A DNA stretch of 64,000 nucleotides from Actinomadura rubteroloni. Lineage in GTDB: Bacteria > Actinomycetota > Actinomycetes > Streptosporangiales > Streptosporangiaceae. Position 1 is the stretch's first letter, and each line of letters opens with the position of its first letter. Positions 37,503-47,026 of the stretch are shown piece by piece. The notes under the pieces were generated by a model that saw only the letters and a list, made by a program, of their open reading frames with translations, ran no database searches and was not told where the DNA came from. Location: positions 1,922,001-1,986,000 of the forward strand of contig NZ_MTBP01000001.1 of assembly GCF_002911665.1 (NCBI RefSeq), given 5' to 3'. The translations under genes were made by a program, and so were the position numbers.

Positions 37503-39443
37503 GTGGAATCCTTCACCGAGGAAGAACGGGCGGAGCGGGTCGCCGGCGCGCTGGATCGCGCCGTGGGGGTGCTGTTGTCCCGGCAATCCGACGACGGCCA
37601 CTGGGACGGCGGCCTCGACAACAAAGTCAGCGTGGACGCTCACCACCTTCTGGCCCACACCTTCCTCGGCCTTCCCGAACCGCCCGAAAGCCGGGAGATC
37701 CGCAACTGGATCCGCTCGCAGCAGACCGATGAAGGCGGCTGGCCGAACTTCGTCGGCGGCCCGGACGAACCGTCGACGAGCGTGATGGCCTATCTGGCGT
37801 TGCGCGTGGGCGGCGAGCAGGCGGAAGCGCCGCACATGCGCGTTGCCGCCCGGCGCATCCACCAGCTCGGCGGCCCCGGGGCCTGCCGGGCGTCCACGCG
37901 GCTCTGGCTCGCGCTGTTCGGCTTGTGGCCGTGGCACGACCTCAAAATGCTCCCGCCAGAGATCATGCTGCTCCCCGCGAGAGGGCCGATCGCCCTCGAC
38001 GACTTCGCCGACTGGGCGCGTCACCTGGTCGTCCCGCTCGCCGTGATCACGGCGCTGCGCCCGGCCCGGCGCACCGGACTCGACCTCGGCGAAATCTGCG
38101 ACCGGCCGTCGCGCTCGCGATTCCGGCCCCGGCCGGTTGAGCTCTACCACGCGTCGGTCCCCGCCCGGATCCGCCGCCGTTCCCTGCTGCGCGCCCGCCG
38201 CTGGCTGCTGGAGCGTCAGCAGACCGACGGTTGCTGGAACGGCACACACTCGGCCACCGTCTACGCGACGATCGCCCTGCATCTGCTCGACGGGCCGGGC
38301 GACCGGGACGCGGTGGGCCGAGCGGTCACCGGCCTCGGCGCCTTCGTGCGACCACGTGGAGACGGCCTCAGCAGAGTGCAGTTCTCGCACGGTCCGATCT
38401 GGGACACCGCGAACACTCTGCTGACCCTGCGTGCGGCGGGCTTTGGAAACGATCACCCGGCTGTGGACCGCGCACACCGGTGGCTGCTCGGCCAGCAGAC
38501 CAGCGCGCAGGGGGACTGGTCCCGGCACCGTCCGGACCTCGCACCCGGCGGCTGGTCGTTCCAGATCGCCAACCGCACCGGTCCCGACACCGACGACACG
38601 GCGCTCGTGCTTCGCGCCCTGGACGCGGGGCCGTCGTCGAATGAGCAGACCCTCCAGGCCGCCGACCGCGGATACCGGTGGCTCGCCGGAATGGCCTGGA
38701 GCGATGGCGGCTGGGGCGCCTTCGACACCGACGCGAGAGTACGCCGGGTGCTGCGGCTTCCCTGGCATGACGCACGGGCCGTCGTCGACCCGCCGACCGC
38801 GGACGTGACGGCCCACGTCATCGAGACGCTCGCTGCAGCAGGTCAGGACTACGCCGCCCCGACGAAAGACGGCGTGCGCTGGCTGCTCGACAACCAAGAA
38901 CCGGACGGCTCCTGGTACGGACAATGGGGCTGCAACTACATCTACGGCACCACCGGCGCTCTGTGCGCGCTGACGGCGGCGAACGTCCCCGCCGGGCATC
39001 CGGCGGTCCGGCAGGCCGTCGAATGGTTGCACTCCCGCCAGAACGAGGACGGCGGATGGGGTGAAGACCAGCGCTCCTACTTCTACGACGTCTGGCACGG
39101 CCGGGGACGGTCGACGGCCTCGCAAACCGGCTGGGCGGTCCACGCGCTCATCACGACGGGGGAGCGCGGCGATCGCGTCAAGGCCGGGATCGACTGGCTG
39201 CTGCGACAGCAGGACGCCTCCGGCGCCTGGCACGAAGCCGCGTACACGGGGACGGGCTTCCCGCGGGACGCGCCGATCCGGTACGGCTCCTACGCGCAGG
39301 TCTTCGCAACTCTGGCGCTGGCCGGCTACCGCCGTCCTGCGGCAAATCCCGGAGCGGCACAGGTGTCGGCACCGCGGCAGCCCGCCAGGGATCGGCGACT
39401 GCGCAACGGATTCCGCATAGCCCAGCCGGACAGGAAGAGGTGA
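37503..39443 (+). CDS. Class II terpene cyclase, squalene-hopene-cyclase-like
   Basis: The product is 646 aa from GTG 37503 (GGAGG 9 nt upstream). The protonating class II motif is D362-T-D-D365 in TGPDTDDTALVLRAL. Many QW repeats are present (DDGHWDGG, TDEGGWPNF, QQTDGCWNG, SDGGWGAFD, EPDGSWYGQWGCNYIYGT, NEDGGWGED, DASGAWHE). Length and the DPPTADVTAHVIE and NYIYGT elements are those of squalene-hopene cyclases rather than the shorter (about 500 aa) bacterial diterpene class II cyclases. Yet its neighbours are a polyprenyl synthase and a class I synthase, not squalene or hopanoid genes, so a labdane-type or longer prenyl diphosphate is the more likely substrate (inference). Confidence 0.9.
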   Translation: MESFTEEERAERVAGALDRAVGVLLSRQSDDGHWDGGLDNKVSVDAHHLLAHTFLGLPEPPESREIRNWIRSQQTDEGGWPNFVGGPDEPSTSVMAYLALRVGGEQAEAPHMRVAARRIHQLGGPGACRASTRLWLALFGLWPWHDLKMLPPEIMLLPARGPIALDDFADWARHLVVPLAVITALRPARRTGLDLGEICDRPSRSRFRPRPVELYHASVPARIRRRSLLRARRWLLERQQTDGCWNGTHSATVYATIALHLLDGPGDRDAVGRAVTGLGAFVRPRGDGLSRVQFSHGPIWDTANTLLTLRAAGFGNDHPAVDRAHRWLLGQQTSAQGDWSRHRPDLAPGGWSFQIANRTGPDTDDTALVLRALDAGPSSNEQTLQAADRGYRWLAGMAWSDGGWGAFDTDARVRRVLRLPWHDARAVVDPPTADVTAHVIETLAAAGQDYAAPTKDGVRWLLDNQEPDGSWYGQWGCNYIYGTTGALCALTAANVPAGHPAVRQAVEWLHSRQNEDGGWGEDQRSYFYDVWHGRGRSTASQTGWAVHALITTGERGDRVKAGIDWLLRQQDASGAWHEAAYTGTGFPRDAPIRYGSYAQVFATLALAGYRRPAANPGAAQVSAPRQPARDRRLRNGFRIAQPDRKR

Positions 39444-40402
39444 TCACCATGCACACGTCCACGACGTCGACCCCGCCGCCGGGCGAAGCCGGACAGGCCG
39501 GATGGGTACTGAACGACCAGGCCGTGCTCGTCGAGCGGCACGCTCTCGACTGGCTGCACCGGTTCGACCTGACACCGGATCCGGAGACGCGCGCACGCGT
39601 CGAGCGCATCAACGCCGGCGCCGCGTTCGCCATGCTGTTCCCGCAAGCTCCGGCGGACGTGCTGGAACTGGCCGGAGACGTCATGGTCTGGATCACCGCG
39701 TTCGGAGACGTCCTCGTGGATGGCTGTGACAGGCGAACCAGCGACCTCGCCCGTCTCACGCTGCACCTGAACGAGACACTGCACGCCACGACCTCTCGGT
39801 CAGTCGCCGAACGGACCGGATTCGTCGCCGCCCTGGAAGACCTCCTCACGCGCAGCTCGGCGATCCTTCCGAACCGGCACCACACCCGCCTCGTCAAAGC
39901 GCTCACCGCGTTCATCGGCGCCCAGAACTGGCACGTCGACACCGAATCCGCCGCGTCTCCACCCTCGGTCGAGGACTACCTGGTCGCCCGACGTCACACG
40001 GTGGCCGCATGGTCTCTGGTCGCGCTGCTCGAACCCCTCGAACACTCGCGCTTTCCGGCCGAGATCCACGACGTCCCCGAGGTCGGCGAGCTGAACACGG
40101 CAGCGTGCACGCTGCTCGCCTGCGTCAACGACCTCGCCTCTCACCGGAAGGAACGGAGGTCCGGAGACACGGCGATCACGCTTCCGACACTCCTCATGCA
40201 CGAGCGCCAATGCTCTCTCGACGAAAGCATCTCGGTCATCTCCGCGATGTGCGAAGCGGACACGGCCCGCGCTCACGAGATCATCGCCCAGCTGAAGGCG
40301 TCCCACGATCGACACGTCAGTGAGTACGGTGAATTGGTCGGCAATCTCGTCGGCTATTTCGCCTCCTGGCATACGGTCGTCGCCGCTGATCGTTATCGCT
40401 GA
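39440..40402 (+). CDS. Class I terpene synthase with atypical first Asp motif
   Basis: The product is 320 aa if translation starts at the GTG overlapping the cyclase stop (GTGA); an ATG at 39449 is the alternative. The NSE/DTE metal motif is intact: N230-D-L-A-S234-x-x-x-E238 (VNDLASHRKE). The usual DDxxD is replaced by F-G-D90-V-L-V-D94, so the first Asp is Gly. It should ionise the diphosphate left by the class II cyclase and complete the polycyclic skeleton. Overlap with the cyclase gene supports sequential action. Confidence 0.85.
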   Translation: MITMHTSTTSTPPPGEAGQAGWVLNDQAVLVERHALDWLHRFDLTPDPETRARVERINAGAAFAMLFPQAPADVLELAGDVMVWITAFGDVLVDGCDRRTSDLARLTLHLNETLHATTSRSVAERTGFVAALEDLLTRSSAILPNRHHTRLVKALTAFIGAQNWHVDTESAASPPSVEDYLVARRHTVAAWSLVALLEPLEHSRFPAEIHDVPEVGELNTAACTLLACVNDLASHRKERRSGDTAITLPTLLMHERQCSLDESISVISAMCEADTARAHEIIAQLKASHDRHVSEYGELVGNLVGYFASWHTVVAADRYR

Positions 40403-40506
40403 CCCTGATCCCCGGCATGCCGCCGGACGACGCAGCCGATGGCGATGGGTTACGCCGAGCAGGAAGGCCTAGCGCCGAGCCCGCCCTGCGGTCGATCCCG
40501 AAGACG

Positions 40507-40941
40507 TCAACGTTTCCCCTTCTTGGACCGACCCACAGCGTTCCTTTCACGCGAAGGAATCCGCGGTGACGCGGTGGCCGGCCGCCCACCGGACGGTCGG
40601 TTCCCGCCTGCCGAAGCGGGAACCGACAGACTTCGAACGGGAAGGGCAGGTCGGCTGTCGGCGTGGGCCACCGCTGCCCCCGGGTACTCCTCCGCAGACG
40701 AAACGTTGGGCTGCTGACCCTTCGCGTTCTCGATCGGCTGCTCGATCAGGGCGACGATCCGCTCGGTGGGGAACCGCATCGAGCGGACCGGCTTCCCCGT
40801 GCGCTTGACCTCCCTGACCGTGACCAGGGGGCCGTCCACGGCGACTTCGACGCGTCGGCCGCCTTGCGTCGCCGTCATCTCGAAGACTCGAGGCGTCCCC
40901 TCGCCTGTGTCGACCAGCACCTGGATCATGTCGCCCTTCAT
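40507..40941 (-). CDS. Small conserved-looking protein, unknown function
   Basis: The product is 144 aa from the ATG at 40941, with AAGGA upstream; longer starts lack a ribosome site. Residues 1-75 look like a compact beta-rich domain (MIQVLVDTGEGTPRVFEMTA, VEVAVDGPLVTVREVKR, MRFPTERIVALIEQ). The tail is disordered and very basic, ending RSKKGKR. I do not recognise the family. It lies between the terpene synthase and the P450 operon; a role in the cluster is not shown. Confidence 0.55.
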   Translation of the reverse strand: MKGDMIQVLVDTGEGTPRVFEMTATQGGRRVEVAVDGPLVTVREVKRTGKPVRSMRFPTERIVALIEQPIENAKGQQPNVSSAEEYPGAAVAHADSRPALPVRSLSVPASAGGNRPSGGRPATASPRIPSRERNAVGRSKKGKR

Positions 40942-41127
40942 GGGTGGTGTCCTTTCGTCGGTGTACGGACCTCCAAGGAAACCGAGGCCCGCGACCGGCC
41001 GCCACCCGACGCGAATCCTGTGGATAACTCCGGCGAGCCGGGGAGGATGCTCTCGCACTCGCCGGAGCGGCTTGGCGGCTAGGCGAGTAGGTCCAAGGGA
41101 CCCGACGACGCGGTGACGGAAGGACGG

Positions 41128-42405
41128 TCAGAACGCGCAGTCGAGACGGGTGATTCCGTTGAGCTGCGGCGACACGAGATAATCCGGCTCACCGACCGCC
41201 CGGAGTCCGGGCAGCCGGGTGAACAGCTCACGGAAGACAGCGCTCAGCTCTCGGCGGGCGAGGTGAGCGCCGAGACAGTAGTGCGGCCCAGGTCCGCCGA
41301 AGGCCAGGTGGGGATTGGGGTCGCGCGTGATGTCGAACTCCTCCGGCCGGTCGAAGACCCGTTCGTCACGGTTCGCCGACGGATAGAAGAGCATGACCCG
41401 GTCGCCGGGCCGGAACGTGCGCCCGCCGAGCTCGCGTTCCTCGGCGACGGTCCTTCGGAAAGTGAGGATCGGGCTGCTCAGACGAAGGATCTCCTCGATC
41501 GCGCCATCGAGGTAGCGGTTGAGATCGCTGAGCAAGAGTTCGCGCTGCTCGGGGTGATCCGTCAGCAGCTTCACGCCGTGAGTGATGGCGTTGTGCGTCG
41601 TTTCGCTGCCCGCAACCAGCAACGTGTTGACGAACGAGCTCAGCTCCCGCGGCGTGAGATTCTCGCCGTCCGGATTGGCGGTGACGAGCCGGGACGCGAT
41701 GTCGCCCGTCGGCCGCCGAGACCGTTCCCGAGCGACGGACATGCCGATCCGGCTGAGCCGGCGGCTCCCGTAGAACAGCCGGAGCCCGGTGGCGAGGCTC
41801 CGCACAGGGCTGCGGCTCTCCGGAAATCCGCCGTACCCGGGGTCGTAGCCGCCCGCGAGGGACAGGCTGAGCTCCAAGACTTCGGACATGAGATAGCGCG
41901 GGACGCCCATCATCTCGCAGATGATCCGCGCGGGCATGGGCGCGGCGACCCGCGACGCGAGGTCGCCCCCGCCGGACTTGGCGAAGCCGCGCACGATCTC
42001 CCCGGCCGCCCGCTGGATCTGCTCGTCGATCCGGGACAGCGTCCGCGGCGTGAAGGCACGGGACACGATCCGGCGCAACCGCGCGTGCTGCGGATTGTCC
42101 GTATCGAGGATCATGTCCCCGCTGTAGCGGGCCAGCCAGCGGGGAGTCTCGGGCACGGTGGCCGTCGGTGCGTTGCGGAAAGCGCGGGCGTCGCGGGTCG
42201 CCTCGCTCACGTCGGCATGCGTCACGAGCGCGTAGTAGCCGTCACCGTGCGGCAGGAAAGGAAACGGCTTTTCCCGGAAGTACGCCGGCCGGTCGAGGGT
42301 GCGCAGATGCGCGAGAAGCGCGTACCACTGGTCCGGCTGACGGTGACGGAACCACGGGTCGATGAGATCGACGTCGCGCTCGTTTAGCTGGTCCACGGTT
42401 GTCAT
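41128..42405 (-). CDS. Cytochrome P450
   Basis: The product is 425 aa. I-helix oxygen-binding motif AGSETTHNAI, K-helix ExxR in EEILRLSSPI, and heme loop FGGPGPHYCLGAHLARREL with the cysteine ligand. It is a soluble bacterial class. It lies 48 nt from the methyltransferase gene and is convergent with the terpene synthase side, so it likely oxidises the terpenoid skeleton. It needs ferredoxin and reductase, which are not encoded here. Confidence 0.93.
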   Translation of the reverse strand: MTTVDQLNERDVDLIDPWFRHRQPDQWYALLAHLRTLDRPAYFREKPFPFLPHGDGYYALVTHADVSEATRDARAFRNAPTATVPETPRWLARYSGDMILDTDNPQHARLRRIVSRAFTPRTLSRIDEQIQRAAGEIVRGFAKSGGGDLASRVAAPMPARIICEMMGVPRYLMSEVLELSLSLAGGYDPGYGGFPESRSPVRSLATGLRLFYGSRRLSRIGMSVARERSRRPTGDIASRLVTANPDGENLTPRELSSFVNTLLVAGSETTHNAITHGVKLLTDHPEQRELLLSDLNRYLDGAIEEILRLSSPILTFRRTVAEERELGGRTFRPGDRVMLFYPSANRDERVFDRPEEFDITRDPNPHLAFGGPGPHYCLGAHLARRELSAVFRELFTRLPGLRAVGEPDYLVSPQLNGITRLDCAF

Positions 42406-42452
42406 CGGATGCCTTCGCTGTGCTGGACGGGTCGTAGGAACGAATGCAGGCG

Positions 42453-43286
42453 TCAGCGCCGCCGCGCTGTGATGAGCGTGTAGTGGACCTGCGGATGAAT
42501 GCCGATGTTCTCGTTCAGCTCGGCATAGGCGACGATGCGATCACGAGTCTCCGTGTCGAAGTCGGCGTCCGTGGCGATGCGCCGCATCGCGTCGGCGAGC
42601 AGGCGATGGCTGCGGCGGACGTGGCCGGTGATGTCCTCGAAGTCGACGACGTCCAACCGGGCCTCGGCCATGGACGTCTCGTACTCCCCGACGCGGGCCA
42701 GCGGCGGGAGCTGGAACGCCTGGTGAAGGCGGTCCATGATGTCGGCGTCCTCAGCGGGCAGGTCGCCGTCCTGGTAGAAGTCGAGAGCGACGAGCGGCGC
42801 GCCCGGACGCAACGTCCGGGCGATCTCGGAGATGGCGCGAGCGCGGTCCGACATGTGCAGCAGCGACTCGATGGCGTAGGCGCCGTCGAAACGCGCGTCC
42901 GGGAAGGGCAGGGACATGGCGTCGGCGAGCTGGAAGGCGGCGTGCCCCAGGCCCGGTCCGGCTTCCGGGCGCGCGTGCGCGACCCGCAACTGGTGCGGAC
43001 TGACCGTGATGCCCGTGACATGGACGCTGTACTCGGTCGCGATGCGGACGGACGGACGCCCGTTGCCGCACCCGACATCCAGGATCTCTGCTCCCGGACG
43101 CGGGGAGAGCCGGGCCGCGACCATGTCGGTGATGCGGTCCGTCGCTTTGGAGATCGGGGTGTCGTCGGTGTCGTCGTCCCAGTAGCCCAGATGGAGGTTG
43201 TCCCCGAGATGCTGGGTGAACAGGTCGTTGAACCGGTCGTACATCGAGCCGACCATGGACGGGGTCGGAAGCTGGGTCTCGGTCAC
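42453..43286 (-). CDS. SAM-dependent methyltransferase of the terpenoid cluster
   Basis: The product is 277 aa from GTG 43286. Motif I is EILDVGCGNGRPSVRIATEY followed by VTGITVSPHQL; the N-terminus SMYDRFNDLFTQHLGDNLHL-GYW is typical of natural-product O- and C-methyltransferases such as rifamycin- or isoprenoid-type enzymes. Whether it methylates oxygen or carbon cannot be told. It sits between two P450 genes on the same strand. Confidence 0.85.
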   Translation of the reverse strand: MTETQLPTPSMVGSMYDRFNDLFTQHLGDNLHLGYWDDDTDDTPISKATDRITDMVAARLSPRPGAEILDVGCGNGRPSVRIATEYSVHVTGITVSPHQLRVAHARPEAGPGLGHAAFQLADAMSLPFPDARFDGAYAIESLLHMSDRARAISEIARTLRPGAPLVALDFYQDGDLPAEDADIMDRLHQAFQLPPLARVGEYETSMAEARLDVVDFEDITGHVRRSHRLLADAMRRIATDADFDTETRDRIVAYAELNENIGIHPQVHYTLITARRR

Positions 43287-43375
43287 GTTCGGTCACAGCC
43301 TTTCCGGGCGGTGTTCGATGGGGGGATGCCGAAGACTTTCGGCGCGGGCACCCGGCGGAGCGGTCGAGTGCGTGA

Positions 43376-44737
43376 TCATTTCGTGCGGGACGTCATCCGC
43401 AAGCGCAACCCCTGGGGCCGGAGAGTGACGCCCGCGTAGGCCTTCGGGCCTCGGCCGGGCCCATGGCTGAGGTGCCAGCGCGAGCTGATCGCGGCCAGCG
43501 CTAGAACGGCCTCCTTGTAGGCGAACTGGTCGCCGATGCACTTGCGGGCGCCCGCGCCGAACGGGATGTAGGCGTACCGCGGGGGTTGTGGTTTGGACGC
43601 GTCCCATCGGTCCGGGTCGAACTGCTCGGGCGCCGGGTACAGATCGGCGCGGCGGTGAATGAGGTAGGGACTGCATACGACGGTGGACCCGGCGGGAAGC
43701 CGGTACGGGCCGAGATCCGCGTCCGCGGGGATGACGCGGGTCAGAATCCAGGCGGGCGGGAAGAGCCGCATGGCCTCGGTGACGACCCAGCCGGTGAAGC
43801 GCAGTGCGGGAAGGTCGTCGAGGCTGGGCGGGAGGCCGGCAAGGACCGCGTCGACCTCCGCCTGAACACGCTGCTGGACCTCGCTGTGGCACGCCACCAG
43901 GTGCAGTGTCCACGCGAGAGCGGCAGCGGTGGTATCGGTGCCGGCACCGAAGAACGCCATCACCTGGTCGCTGACCTCGCTGCCGGTGAAGCCGTTCTCG
44001 AAGGTGCAGACTTCCCGGCCGTCAGGGGCACGGCCGGGGAGGAGAGCGGACAGCAGATCGCCGTGGTCGGTGCCGTCCGCACGACGCTCGGCGATGATGA
44101 CGGCGAGGTTCTTACGGAGGCGGGCGGCGGCCTCGACCATCCGGCGTTTGCCGAACCCCGGCACCCAGGCGAGCCAAGGCGGCACGCTGGCCCGCAGGTA
44201 AGAGCCGCCGAAGATGGCGCTGAGGTCTTCGACGGCCTGGCTGACGACGTGGCCGGGCAGCTCGTCGCAGAACATCGTCTCGACGAGCGTACTGAGGGTG
44301 ATCTTCTGCATCTCCGGAAGCACGTCCAGGATCTGACCGTCGTGCCACGCGCTCGCGGCGGAGCTGGAACGGGCTGCCATGATCTGTCCGTAACCGTCGA
44401 AGCGATCACGGGAGAACGCCGGCTGGATCAGCCTGCGCTGGCGACGGTGCCGGTCGTGTGCGCACGTCGCCAGGTTGTGTCCGGCGAGTTCCCGGGCTAG
44501 TTCGAAAAACCGCCCGCCCTTGTCGAAGATGTGGTCGTCCCGGAGGAACTCACGGGTCAATTCGGGATCGCAGACGACGATCGTCCGCAGCGGCCCGACG
44601 CGCACGCCGACGACACCGCCGTAGGCCGGAAGCCGACTGAGGAAGTCGAGCGTGCCGCGCAGCAGAGGGAGCGTGTGCCCGAGCAGGGGAACGCCGCCGG
44701 GCGCGAGGGGAATCGGGCCCGACCGTGCCGTGATCAT
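43376..44737 (-). CDS. Cytochrome P450, terpene-oxygenase-like
   Basis: The product is 453 aa. Start region PLAPGGVPLLGHTLPLLRG is proline-rich as in CYP183/pentalenene-oxygenase-like enzymes; I-helix FFGAGTDTTAAALAW; ExxR in TEAMRLFPPAWI; heme loop YIPFGAGARKCIGDQFAYKE with the Cys ligand. This class often performs multistep oxidation of terpene methyl groups. It is the second P450 of the operon. Confidence 0.92.
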   Translation of the reverse strand: MITARSGPIPLAPGGVPLLGHTLPLLRGTLDFLSRLPAYGGVVGVRVGPLRTIVVCDPELTREFLRDDHIFDKGGRFFELARELAGHNLATCAHDRHRRQRRLIQPAFSRDRFDGYGQIMAARSSSAASAWHDGQILDVLPEMQKITLSTLVETMFCDELPGHVVSQAVEDLSAIFGGSYLRASVPPWLAWVPGFGKRRMVEAAARLRKNLAVIIAERRADGTDHGDLLSALLPGRAPDGREVCTFENGFTGSEVSDQVMAFFGAGTDTTAAALAWTLHLVACHSEVQQRVQAEVDAVLAGLPPSLDDLPALRFTGWVVTEAMRLFPPAWILTRVIPADADLGPYRLPAGSTVVCSPYLIHRRADLYPAPEQFDPDRWDASKPQPPRYAYIPFGAGARKCIGDQFAYKEAVLALAAISSRWHLSHGPGRGPKAYAGVTLRPQGLRLRMTSRTK

Positions 44738-44869
44738 TCGCTGGACTCCTCAAGGGTGGGGGCGCCGCCGCCGGTACGTCGCACATTACACATGCTTGAC
44801 TACTCACCGTGTTTGTCGAGGACAAGGTGCTATCCGGCAGGGTGGGCAGGCCTTACTCCTTCGGTGAGG

Positions 44870-46750
44870 TCATGCTCGCCGGTCGCGTCCGATCAGGAAG
44901 TCGTGCACGAGCCGCCGTCCGCGTCGCCCGATCGCCGAGGACCTTCCGGCGTGCAGCATCTCCTGGACGAGCTGGCGGCCCGCCAGAGTGATCTCCGCCA
45001 GCCCGACGTGACCACGCTCGTTCTCTCGGGTGGAGCGTCGCCACCACAACACACACGACGCCGTGAGCAGCGGGATCAGCGCCAACGACCATGCTCCGGG
45101 CATGGGGAGGCGCACCACGACCTGACGGTTCCCGGGCCTGGCTTCGGCGGAGGTGCGGAACTGAAAGGGAAACTGTCTGCGCAGCACGGAACGACTCCTT
45201 GGGATCATGCGGGATCGGGGGGTTTCTGCGCGCCGGACGGCCCGGCCGCGGATCAGGCAGGCCGCGGCCACGACGACCACGGCGCCGAGGACGACGGCGT
45301 CGACGACGGACGAGCGGGCCATCCCCGTCACGAACGCGTCCTTGGCCGCGGTCACAGTCGTGGCGGACGGCCCGCCGTGACGATGGGCGGACGCTGCGAG
45401 GATCGCGTTGACGTCCTCCGACCCGTCGTTCCGTCCGAGAAGCTGGTGGAGGCGATGGGAGGACACGGCTGCGAGGATCGAGCCCTGCACCGCGACACCA
45501 AGACCCATGCCGACCTGGCGGGCGACGTCGTTGAGCGCCGACCCGAGTCCCGCGGACGCGGCAGGGAACGCGTCCATCACGGTCCCGGTGAGCGCGGACA
45601 GGGACAGCCCGCAGCCCACGCCGAGGACGAGCTGGAACACCACGAGACGGTCGTAGCCGGAATCCGCCGTGGTGGTGGCCAGCAAGGCGAACGAGCCGGT
45701 GACGCACGCGAAGCCGAGCAGGGTCATGGCGTTGCCGCCCACCCGGCTCATCAGAGGCAGCGTGGCGGCCGAACCGGCGATCATCGCGACCGACATGGGC
45801 AAGGTGCGGACGCCTGCTTCCCACGGGCTGTATCCGAGGACGCCCTGCAGGTAGACGACCAGGATGAAGAACGACCCGAAGGCTATGAAGGACATCAACG
45901 CGAGCGCGGCCAGGCCCGTCCCGATGCGCGGGACGCGCAGCAGGGACAGTGGCAGCATCGGAGACCGGTGACGCACCTGCCATATCGCGAAGAGGACCAG
46001 CAGCAGCGCCGCCGATCCGAACGCCAAGACGATCGCCGTGCTCGCCCAGCCGCGGTCAGGGCCCTCGACGACCGCCCATACCAATGCGGTCAGCCCTAGA
46101 GCGGACAGTGCTGCGCCGAGAAGGTCCAGCGACATCCTGCCGGGCGCTCGGGACTCGGGGACGAGCCACCACGCCAGGAAGACGGCGGTGACGGCGATCG
46201 GAACGTTGACCCAGAAACCGGCGTGCCAGGACCACCGGTCCACGAGCCAGCCGCCGATGACCGGTCCGAGCAGGCCGCCGATGCCCGCCACCGCGGACCA
46301 CACGGCGATCGCCCGGCGACGCAGGGCCGGTTCGGGGAACAACCGGGTCACGATCGACAAGGTCGCGGGCATGACCAGCGCCGAACCGAGGCCCATTCCG
46401 GCGCGGGCCGCGATGACCTGCGCCGACGTGTCGGCCAGGCCTCCGGCCACCGAGGTGACGACGCACAGCAGCATCCCGAGCACGAACGCCCGTCGCCGTC
46501 CGATCCGGTCGGCCACCGCGCCGGCGGCGAGAACGCTTCCGCTCATGGCGACGGCGTAGCCGTCGATGATCCACTGGACGTCCGTCGTGGACAGCCGAAG
46601 GTCGCGCTGCAGATCGGGAATCGCGACGTTGAGGACCGTGAAGTCGATCCCGATCAGGAACAGCCCGAGACATACCACCACGGTCGCGGCCCAGCGGCGC
46701 CGCATGCTCAAAGCCGGACTCGTGTCCGAATTAGTCCGGCTCATTTGCAT
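44870..46750 (-). CDS. 14-TM MFS exporter with extra C-terminal segment
   Basis: One frame of 626 aa from the ATG at 46750 (or 46744). Residues 1-505 form a DHA2/EmrB-QacA-type drug exporter with 14 spans (GIDFTVLNVAIPDLQRDL in TM1, AGAVADRIGRRRAFVLG in loop 2-3, LGPVIGGWLVDRWSWHAGFW motif C). About 120 further residues follow without a stop. Within them a GTG at 45187 is preceded by AAGGAG at 7 nt, so a separate 105-aa protein could be made from 44870-45187; it holds one hydrophobic segment (GAWSLALIPLLTASCVLWW) and no known domain. The exporter probably removes the terpenoid product. Confidence 0.82.
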   Translation of the reverse strand: MQMSRTNSDTSPALSMRRRWAATVVVCLGLFLIGIDFTVLNVAIPDLQRDLRLSTTDVQWIIDGYAVAMSGSVLAAGAVADRIGRRRAFVLGMLLCVVTSVAGGLADTSAQVIAARAGMGLGSALVMPATLSIVTRLFPEPALRRRAIAVWSAVAGIGGLLGPVIGGWLVDRWSWHAGFWVNVPIAVTAVFLAWWLVPESRAPGRMSLDLLGAALSALGLTALVWAVVEGPDRGWASTAIVLAFGSAALLLVLFAIWQVRHRSPMLPLSLLRVPRIGTGLAALALMSFIAFGSFFILVVYLQGVLGYSPWEAGVRTLPMSVAMIAGSAATLPLMSRVGGNAMTLLGFACVTGSFALLATTTADSGYDRLVVFQLVLGVGCGLSLSALTGTVMDAFPAASAGLGSALNDVARQVGMGLGVAVQGSILAAVSSHRLHQLLGRNDGSEDVNAILAASAHRHGGPSATTVTAAKDAFVTGMARSSVVDAVVLGAVVVVAAACLIRGRAVRRAETPRSRMIPRSRSVLRRQFPFQFRTSAEARPGNRQVVVRLPMPGAWSLALIPLLTASCVLWWRRSTRENERGHVGLAEITLAGRQLVQEMLHAGRSSAIGRRGRRLVHDFLIGRDRRA

Positions 46751-47026
46751 CCGGCCAGTCGTGAGAGAAAAGCGAGATGGGTGGCCGGCGGTGGATTTTG
46801 GTCGTTGCGTTCGGATATGAGCAGCAGCGGTCTCCCGGCGACGCAAGCCCATGTATTTCCCTCCGCAGTTGGTCCGCCACGCTCGCGTCAAACCGTATCG
46901 TCGCCAACACATAGATGCACGGTTACTGTATGACTACCTCGCGTTGACCAGCGCAATCGAAGGTGGGCGAACATCCATGCCTGGAATGTCGCACATATTC
47001 GATGTAGTCGAAAGTGTGGTGAATGT
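46751..47026. promoter_or_regulatory. Divergent control region with palindromic operator
   Basis: Between the exporter and the hydrolase. CACATATTCGA (46992-47002) and TCGAAAGTGTG (47008-47018) are inverted with 9 of 11 matches and a 5-nt spacer, ending 8 nt before the hydrolase ATG. It could bind a TetR-type repressor and block translation start or promoter. No matching regulator gene lies adjacent. Confidence 0.5.

Noticed and set aside
37353..39233. 626-aa open frame opposite the class II cyclase
   Set aside because: Antisense shadow; the plus strand carries clear QW and DTDD motifs.
37503..39443. Hopanoid biosynthesis by the cyclase
   Set aside because: No squalene synthase or hpn-type genes nearby, and a class I terpene synthase overlaps the cyclase; kept only as an alternative.
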